Below are positions 42,002 to 47,502 of a DNA stretch of 47,502 bases, piece after piece. Made by a program: the position numbers and the translations under genes. Origin of the DNA: Tardiphaga sp. (GTDB taxonomy: Bacteria > Pseudomonadota > Alphaproteobacteria > Rhizobiales > Xanthobacteraceae); the NCBI RefSeq assembly GCF_028290495.1, contig NZ_JAQGJT010000134.1:1-47502 (forward strand). The letters run 5' to 3'. The notes beneath the pieces are model-generated. The model did not search any database and had not been told where the DNA came from. It saw only the letters and a list, made by a program, of their open reading frames with translations. The stretch's first letter is position 1, and every line of letters begins with the position of its first letter.

Positions 42002-43282
42002 CTACCAGCCGTGCCATTCCGGTTTGCGCGGCAGGTCCACCGTCTTCACCTTCTCCAGCTTGACGGTGCCCTTGGCCATCAGGTCGTTGAGATCGCCATC
42101 GGTCGGGCCTGATACTCTCGAGCGGTACAGGTCGACCTTGGTGGTCGGGCGGTGGTCCTTGTCGGTCCAGGTTGAGGGATTGCAGACGCCTTCCATCCCG
42201 GCCGGCACCCAGTCTTTCTTCTGGTAGAAGCCCTTGGCGACGTTCTCGCCGGTGGCGCCGCCGTTCTTGGCGGCCCATTCCAGCGCTTCGCGCATATACA
42301 ATGCGGTGCAGACCGCAGCGACGTAATGCACCGGGCGATACACCTTGCCGGATGGGTCCGACATCTTGGAGATTTCCATCACTGTCTTCATGCCCGGCGC
42401 GTTGCCGCCCCAACTCACTGCGGTGCGCAGCGGGAAGATGACGCCGTCGGCGGCGTCGCCTGCGGCCTTCGCGGCGTTCTCGTCCATGCCCCAGACGTTG
42501 CTCATGAACTGGATATCGACGCCGGCCGTTTTGCACGCCTTCATCACCGAGATGTTGGAGGCTGCGGTATTGCCGAGATAGGCGTAGTTGGCGCCGGCAG
42601 CCTTCAGGCTAAGGCACTGCGCGGAGTAGTCGCCCGGCGCCAGCGCGAACACCAGCGCCGGCAGCACCTCGAAGCCGAGTTCGGCGGCGAGCGCTTCGCC
42701 CGCGGCCTTCGGCGCGTTGGGGTAGGGATGGTTCGCGCCCATGTGGACATATTTCGGCTTGCCGGGTTTTCCCTTGGCCTTCCAGTCGTCCGCCGCCCAG
42801 GTCAGTTCGGCGCGCAGCGCGTCCGAGTAGCTCGGCCCATAGAAGAAATTATACGGCGCGGGTTTGGCCTTGCCGCCGGCGCCGGTCGGATCGGTCAGCG
42901 CCGCGGAATAGGAGCCGGAAATATCCGGGATCTTGTCGGCGGCGAGGAAACCGGTGAGCGCTTCGGTATCGGCCGTGCCCCAGCCCAAGATCGCCGCGAC
43001 CTTGTCGGCGCCCGACCACTTCTTGTACAGCGCAATCGCGCGCGGCACCTGGTAGCCGTAATCGACGGTGTCGATATTGACCTGCTTGCCGGCGATGCCG
43101 CCGTTCTTGTTGATCCAGGCGTAGGTGTCCGCGACGCCCTGGCCGTAGGGCGTGCCGACATCCGAGGTGCCGCCGGAATAATCGGCGAGATGTCCCAGCG
43201 CGATTTGCGCCTGCGCGCTGGCGCTCGCGCCTGCGAGCAACAGAACCATGGATGCCGTGCCTAAAAGCGATTTCATCGTCAT
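42002..43282 (-). CDS. Liv-type ABC transporter substrate-binding protein
   Basis: The 426-residue protein has a signal peptide (MTMKSLLGTASMVLLLAGASASAQA) followed by IALGHLADYSGGTSDVGTPYGQGV, the opening of periplasmic-binding-protein type I receptors of the LivJ/HAAT family. It continues with WINKNGGIAGKQVNI and GWGTADTEAL. It captures the substrate in the periplasm for LivH/LivM. The substrate is unknown; the two acyl-CoA ligases in the operon suggest a carboxylic acid rather than leucine. The ATG at 43282 is chosen because GGGAG lies seven bases upstream; the frame begins two codons earlier. Confidence 0.93.
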   Translation of the reverse strand: MTMKSLLGTASMVLLLAGASASAQAQIALGHLADYSGGTSDVGTPYGQGVADTYAWINKNGGIAGKQVNIDTVDYGYQVPRAIALYKKWSGADKVAAILGWGTADTEALTGFLAADKIPDISGSYSAALTDPTGAGGKAKPAPYNFFYGPSYSDALRAELTWAADDWKAKGKPGKPKYVHMGANHPYPNAPKAAGEALAAELGFEVLPALVFALAPGDYSAQCLSLKAAGANYAYLGNTAASNISVMKACKTAGVDIQFMSNVWGMDENAAKAAGDAADGVIFPLRTAVSWGGNAPGMKTVMEISKMSDPSGKVYRPVHYVAAVCTALYMREALEWAAKNGGATGENVAKGFYQKKDWVPAGMEGVCNPSTWTDKDHRPTTKVDLYRSRVSGPTDGDLNDLMAKGTVKLEKVKTVDLPRKPEWHGW

Positions 43283-43340
43283 GAGCATTCTCCCGGTGGT
43301 TTTTTGTTGGTGCCTCAGTCTATCCAGTCCCGTTTCAAGC

Positions 43341-44414
43341 TCAATGCGAAAACGGGTACAATTTCCAGTAGGTCTTGATCTGCCGCCAGCGGTGCGCGAG
43401 CCCGTCCGGCTCGAAGATCAGGAAGGCGATGATGATCAGCCCGATCGCGATCTCGCGCAAAAACGTGATGTTGTTGTTGAGCTGCAATGCGCGGTCGATC
43501 GCGCTGCCTTTCAACCCGGCTGATATCCACTCCATGGATTCCGGCAACAACACCACGAAGGCGGTGCCCATCAAGGTTCCCATGATCGAGCCGGTGCCGC
43601 CGATGATCACCATCGCCAGAAACAGGATCGAGCGCTCGATGCCGAAGCCTTCGTTGGAGACGACGAGCTGGTAGTGCGCATAGAGCGCACCGGCGATGCC
43701 CGCGAAGAACGCCGCAAGCCCGAACGACAGCGTGCGGTATTTGGTGAGGTTGATGCCCATGATCTCGGCAGAGAGATAATGGTCGCGGATCGCCACCAGT
43801 GCGCGGCCGTCGCGCGAGCGCATCAGATTGGTGACCAGCAGGTAGCTCGCCACCAGATAGGCCAGCACGACGTAGAAATACTGCCGGTCGCCGTGCAAGG
43901 TATAGCCGAAGATCGAGAACGGATTGGCCATCGCCGGCACCGAGCCGCCGGAAAACCAGTCGGCGCGAGAGAAAAAATCCAGCAGGATATATTGCGCAGC
44001 CAGTGTGGCGATAACGAGATACAGCCCCTTCAGCCGCGCCGCCGGCAGGCCGAAGATCAGCCCGATGATCGCGGTGACGATTCCGGCCAGCGGAATCGAG
44101 AAGAACACCGGCACCGGAAATTTGTTTGAGATAAAGGCGGATGTGAAGGCACCGAGCAGGAAGAACGCGGCGTGACCGATCGAGATCTGGCCGGTGAAGC
44201 CGACCAGAATGTTCAACCCGAGCGCTGCGATACCGTAGATGCCGATCTGGATCAGCACGCTGAGCCAGTATTCGCTGAACAGAAGCGGGGCAAAGCAGAT
44301 CGCGATCACGCCAAGGATCGCCGCGTTGCGGCTCGCTTTGGTCGGGAAGATCGTGGTGTCGACCGCGTACGAGGTACGGAAGTCGCCGGCGGGAATGAGT
44401 GACGGGCTTGCCAT
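43341..44414 (-). CDS. livM: Liv-type ABC transporter permease (LivM)
   Basis: The 357-residue protein has about nine membrane helices and LivM landmarks: IGIYGIAALGLNILVGFTGQISIGHAAFFLLGAF, then FGLPAARLKGLYLVIATLA, NLTKYRTLSFGLAAFFAGIAGALYAHY and VIIGGTGSIMGTLMG. It forms the membrane channel with LivH. The N-terminal 30 residues before the first helix are hydrophilic. The start at 44414 lies 6 bp after the livH stop. Confidence 0.95.
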   Translation of the reverse strand: MASPSLIPAGDFRTSYAVDTTIFPTKASRNAAILGVIAICFAPLLFSEYWLSVLIQIGIYGIAALGLNILVGFTGQISIGHAAFFLLGAFTSAFISNKFPVPVFFSIPLAGIVTAIIGLIFGLPAARLKGLYLVIATLAAQYILLDFFSRADWFSGGSVPAMANPFSIFGYTLHGDRQYFYVVLAYLVASYLLVTNLMRSRDGRALVAIRDHYLSAEIMGINLTKYRTLSFGLAAFFAGIAGALYAHYQLVVSNEGFGIERSILFLAMVIIGGTGSIMGTLMGTAFVVLLPESMEWISAGLKGSAIDRALQLNNNITFLREIAIGLIIIAFLIFEPDGLAHRWRQIKTYWKLYPFSH

Positions 44415-44420
44415 GAGAAA

Positions 44421-45314
44421 TTACACCCGCTCGATGTCTTTGGTGCCGAACAGGCCGTAAGGCTTGATCATCAGGATGATGATGAGCACGTAGAAAGGCG
44501 CGATCTCGTAGAGATTTCCCCAGTGGAGATATTCACTGTCGACGAATTGCGCGACATTCTCCAGCACCCCGATGATGATGCCGCCGATCACCGCGCCGCC
44601 GACCGAGTCGAGTCCGCCGAGGATCGCCGCCGGAAACACCTTGATGCCGTAGATCGACAGACCCGACGACACGCCGTTGACCACCGCGACGACGACGCCC
44701 GCGACGGCCGACACCATCGCCGAGATCGCCCAGGCCATCGCGAACACGGTCTTGACGGAAATGCCGAGCGATTGCGCGACCTGCTGGTTGAACGCGGTGG
44801 CGCGCATCGCCAGGCCGTATTTGGAGACGCGGAAGAACCACGCCATGCCGATCATCATCAGGACAGACACCACCAGACTCATCACATAGACGGTCTGGAT
44901 CTGCAGCCCCGCGAACTGCACGGACTGGCTGGTGAACACCCGTGGGAACGGTTGCGGGCTGACGCCGTAGATCCATTTCAGCGACGCCTGGAACACGGTG
45001 GACAAAGCGATGGTCACCATGATCACCGAGATAATCGGCTCGCCGATCATCGGCCGCAGGATGACGATCTGGATCGCGATGCCGAACGCGAACATGAAGA
45101 TCAGCGTCATCGGCATGCCCAGCCAGAACGGTACCTGGTATTTGGTGAGCAGCGTCCAGCACACCCAGGCGCCGATCAGCAGCAATTCGCCTTGCGCGAA
45201 ATTGACGACCTGGGTGGCCTTGTAGATCAGCACAAACGACATCGCGACCACGCCATACAGCGTGCCGACCACGAGGCCATTGACGAGGAGCTGGAGGAGG
45301 AGCTGCGTGTTCAT
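44421..45314 (-). CDS. livH: Liv-type ABC transporter permease (LivH)
   Basis: The 297-residue protein has about eight helices with LivH landmarks: LLVNGLVVGTLYGVVAMSFVLIYKATQVVNFAQGELLLIGAW, MRATAFNQQVAQSLGISV and FPAAILGGLDSVGGAVIGG followed by IIIGVLENV. It is the second channel subunit. It is preceded by the repeat-containing gap 45315-45477, so in this operon the acyl-CoA synthetase gene interrupts the livG-livH order. Confidence 0.95.
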   Translation of the reverse strand: MNTQLLLQLLVNGLVVGTLYGVVAMSFVLIYKATQVVNFAQGELLLIGAWVCWTLLTKYQVPFWLGMPMTLIFMFAFGIAIQIVILRPMIGEPIISVIMVTIALSTVFQASLKWIYGVSPQPFPRVFTSQSVQFAGLQIQTVYVMSLVVSVLMMIGMAWFFRVSKYGLAMRATAFNQQVAQSLGISVKTVFAMAWAISAMVSAVAGVVVAVVNGVSSGLSIYGIKVFPAAILGGLDSVGGAVIGGIIIGVLENVAQFVDSEYLHWGNLYEIAPFYVLIIILMIKPYGLFGTKDIERV

Positions 45315-45372
45315 GTGGCAACTCGGATGGCGCTACGATCTGGATGCAGTTGAATGCGCTGGGCTCGCTCCA

Positions 45373-45454
45373 CGTCATGCCTGGCCCCGTGCCGGGCATC
45401 CACGTCTTGAACGCAGCGAAGGCGTGGATGGCCGGGACAAGCCCGGCCATAACG
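45373..45454. repeat. Dispersed inverted-repeat element, copy 2
   Basis: Same element as at 41909-41990: CGTCATGCCTGG...GGCATCCACG pairs with CGTGGATGGCCGGG...GGCCATAACG. It lies in the gap between the acyl-CoA synthetase stop and the livH start. The two copies are 3.4 kb apart in the same orientation and flank livH, livM and the binding-protein gene. Confidence 0.88.
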
Positions 45455-45477
45455 GCGTTTCTGTCGCGACGGTCGTT

Positions 45478-47406
45478 TCATTCCGTCGCCTCCATTGCCG
45501 CGTCGCGCGCGAGGTCGATCACCAGCAGGGTGGTGCGGATGCGCTGGGTGGTGCCGTCCTGGAAGCGGATGACGGTGTCGACGGGGATGTCGCGGGCGCC
45601 GCCGTAGATGCCGTCGATGATATCGGCGTATTTCTCGTTGATGACGCTGCGGCGGACTTTTCGCGTCCGCGTCAGTTCGCCGTCGTCGGCATCGAGCTCC
45701 TTGTAGAGCAGCAGGAATTTCGAGATGCGCTGCGCCGGCGGCAGCGTGGCGTTGACGGCCTCGACCTCCTTGCGCAGCAGGGCATAAACTTCGGGACGCG
45801 AGGAGAGATCGGTATAGGTCGTAAACGAGATGCGCTTTTTCTCCGCCCATTTCGAAACGATCGAAAACCGGATGCAGATCATCGCCGCCAGCGCGTCGCG
45901 GCCGGCGCCGAGCACCACGGTCTCGGCGATATAGGGTGAGAATTTCAGCTTGTTCTCGATATATTGCGGCGAGAAGCGTTCGCCGCGCGCGGTCTCCGCC
46001 AGATCCTTGATGCGGTCGATCACGACAAGCTGCTTGTTGGCGTTGAAATAGCCGGCGTCGCCGGACTGCATCCAGCCGTCCTTGATGTCGGCGGCAGACG
46101 CTTCCGGGCTCTTGTAGTAGCCGAGGAACATGTTGGGGTGGCGCACCACGATCTCGCCGACGCCGTGGATGTCCGGATTGTCGATGCGGATTTCGATGTC
46201 GTCGGCCATCGCCACGCCGGTGGTGTCGGGATCGACCTCGCCGATCGGATGCAGCGTGTAGGCACCGAGCAACTCGGTTTGGCCGTACAGGGTGCGCAGC
46301 GGAACGCCCATGGCCTGGAAGAATTTGAAGGTGTCCGGTCCGAGCGCCGCACCGCCGGTCGCCGCCGAACGCAGCCGTGTAAAGCCGAGCCGGTCGCGCA
46401 GCGCGCGGAACAGCAGCTTGTCCGCGATCAGGGAATGCTTGCCCTGCGCCAGCGCGGACAATCCGGTCTTCATGCCGAGTTCATACAAGCTTTGCTTGAG
46501 CGGTGACGAATCCATCACCCGCGCCCGCACGTCCGCGGCGATGCCTTCCCACACCCGCGGCGCGAATAGCACGAAGGTCGGCGCGATCTCGCGGAAATCG
46601 TTCATCATGGTGTCGGGCTGCTCGACGAAGTTGATCTTCATCCGGCACAGCAGGCCTTTGCCGAGCGCGTAGACCTGTTCCATGATCCACGGCAGCGGCA
46701 GCACCGAGACGTATTCGTCATCCGGCCCCTTCGGGTCGAACGCGAGATAGGTCGCGCAATGCCGCAACACCCGTCCCGCGGCGAGCATCGCCAGTTTCGG
46801 ATTGGCTGTGGTGCCGGAGGTGGTGCAGAGGATCGCAACGTCCTCGCCTTTGGTGGCGTCCACCAGCCCGTCGTAAAGATCGGGCTGGCGTGCGGCGCGG
46901 TCGCGCCCTAAGGCTGCGAGTTTGTCGGCTTCCATCAGGCGGGGGTCGTCATATTTCCGCATGCCGCGCGGATCGGAATAGACGATGCGCTTGAGCTGGG
47001 GCACGCGATCGGCAAGCGTCAGCAACTTGTCGACCTGCTCTTCGTCCTCGGCGAATACCAGCTTGGCTTCACCATAGCTCAGCAGATAGGCGGCTTCCTC
47101 ATCCAGTACGTCGCGATAGAGTCCCAGACTCATGGCGCCGATTGCGTGGCTTGCGATTTCGGCCGATACCCAGTCCGGCCGGTTGTCGCCGATGATGCCG
47201 ATGACGTCGCCGCGGCCGAGGCCGAGCTCAATCATTCCCAGCGCGAAGTCGTGCACCCGGGTCTGATAGTCGTTCCAGGTGAACACGCGCCAGAGCCCGA
47301 AATCCTTTTCGCGCAGCGCGATCTCGTTGCCGTGCTCCCTGGCGTTGAGGCGCAGCTGTTGTGGATAGGTGTCGGCCTGGGCGACGCGTCCGGCGTAATC
47401 CATCAT
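45478..47406 (-). CDS. Long-chain acyl-CoA synthetase-type AMP-binding protein
   Basis: The 642-residue protein is an adenylate-forming enzyme of the long-chain FadD/FAA type. It has the ATP-binding loop CTTSGTTANPKLAM, SVLPLPWIMEQVY, TGGAALG, LYGQTELLGAY, GWMQSGDAGYFN and DRIKDLAETARGERFSPQYIENKL, which lead to the C-terminal domain. It would make an acyl-CoA via an acyl-adenylate. The ATG at 47406 overlaps the livG stop (ATGA), which fixes the start and links it to the transporter operon. Such an AMP-binding gene between livG and livH recurs in this bacterial group, as I recall, so substrate import and CoA activation may be coupled. Confidence 0.93.
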   Translation of the reverse strand: MMDYAGRVAQADTYPQQLRLNAREHGNEIALREKDFGLWRVFTWNDYQTRVHDFALGMIELGLGRGDVIGIIGDNRPDWVSAEIASHAIGAMSLGLYRDVLDEEAAYLLSYGEAKLVFAEDEEQVDKLLTLADRVPQLKRIVYSDPRGMRKYDDPRLMEADKLAALGRDRAARQPDLYDGLVDATKGEDVAILCTTSGTTANPKLAMLAAGRVLRHCATYLAFDPKGPDDEYVSVLPLPWIMEQVYALGKGLLCRMKINFVEQPDTMMNDFREIAPTFVLFAPRVWEGIAADVRARVMDSSPLKQSLYELGMKTGLSALAQGKHSLIADKLLFRALRDRLGFTRLRSAATGGAALGPDTFKFFQAMGVPLRTLYGQTELLGAYTLHPIGEVDPDTTGVAMADDIEIRIDNPDIHGVGEIVVRHPNMFLGYYKSPEASAADIKDGWMQSGDAGYFNANKQLVVIDRIKDLAETARGERFSPQYIENKLKFSPYIAETVVLGAGRDALAAMICIRFSIVSKWAEKKRISFTTYTDLSSRPEVYALLRKEVEAVNATLPPAQRISKFLLLYKELDADDGELTRTRKVRRSVINEKYADIIDGIYGGARDIPVDTVIRFQDGTTQRIRTTLLVIDLARDAAMEATE

Positions 47407-47502
47407 GCCGCGCACTCCGGGGCGGCGGCGGGCTTGTCGTCGGGATCGACCAGGATTTCGTCCTCTTCGCCGAGATAGGCGCGCTTGACGTGGGGATCGG
47501 CG
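47403..47502 (-). CDS. livG: ABC transporter ATP-binding protein, C-terminal fragment (LivG, runs off the right edge)
   Basis: The last 32 codons are visible, reading ADPHVKRAYLGEEDEIL and a short acidic tail ending PECAA before the TGA at 47403-47405. DP-x-V-x-x-AYLGEE is the typical LivG C-terminus. The stop overlaps the ATG of the acyl-CoA synthetase gene by 4 nt. The ATPase core lies outside the window. Confidence 0.82.
   Translation of the reverse strand, partial: ADPHVKRAYLGEEDEILVDPDDKPAAAPECAA

Noticed and set aside
1..47502. CRISPR arrays, tRNA/rRNA genes, insertion sequences, phage genes
   Set aside because: I looked for short regular repeats, tRNA-like cloverleaf ends, transposase and integrase motifs and saw none. 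The only tandem repeat is the coding one at 13922-15628.

Overview
The window looks like chromosomal DNA of a GC-rich alphaproteobacterium of the Bradyrhizobium/Rhodopseudomonas group. The basis is codon use, a truncated beta-helix protein gene of a type common in that group (1-184), and two copies of the roughly 80-bp inverted repeat that is scattered through those genomes (41909-41990, 45373-45454). The genus call is an inference from remembered families; no database was consulted.

About 39 kb (519-39644) is one large surface-polysaccharide (O-antigen type) locus, assembled from short gene blocks that point in alternating directions. Left block (519-8072): a polytopic GT-C-like protein, a PglD-type acetyltransferase and a five-bladed-propeller protein on the plus strand meet a minus-strand set of Wzx-like flippase, WecE-type sugar aminotransferase, lipid-linked-sugar GT2 and methyltransferase. 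The dTDP-L-rhamnose set rfbC-rfbB-rfbD-rfbA (8410-11976) follows, with an atypical SDR and a rhamnosyltransferase-like GT2.

Central block: a tightly coupled minus-strand trio (18941-13919) of a tiny membrane protein, a protein with a kinase-like N-terminal half and a SAM-methyltransferase C-terminal half, and a membrane-anchored sulfatase-fold enzyme that ends in four tandem domains of exactly 143 residues. Consecutive genes overlap by 4 nt. Next come two polytopic GT-C/GT87-like proteins, a Wzz-like chain-length protein, a GT2 and a WbqC protein on the plus strand. Facing them are an FkbM methyltransferase, a GtrB/GtrA pair and an SDR on the minus strand.

Right sugar block (29531-36844): RfbF and RfbG make CDP-4-keto-6-deoxyglucose. 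RfbH, with its diagnostic His-for-Lys change and [2Fe-2S] cysteines, performs the 3-deoxygenation step. A YerE-like ThDP enzyme is positioned to add a two-carbon branch at C4. A NeuB-family PEP-condensing enzyme lies in the same gene string, and an HAD phosphatase and an AGE-family epimerase follow across a divergent promoter region. Two C-C bond-forming enzymes beside a CDP-3,6-dideoxyhexose pathway suggest an unusual branched or higher-carbon sugar. This is the strongest candidate for a little-described pathway here; the central trio is the second.

From 39779 to the right edge lies an unrelated minus-strand operon: a Liv-type ABC transporter (livG end, livH, livM, binding protein, livF) together with two adenylate-forming enzymes, a long-chain acyl-CoA synthetase type and a PaaK type. 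It probably handles uptake and CoA activation of an organic acid or amino-acid-like compound. I saw no rRNA, tRNA, CRISPR array, transposase or phage gene.
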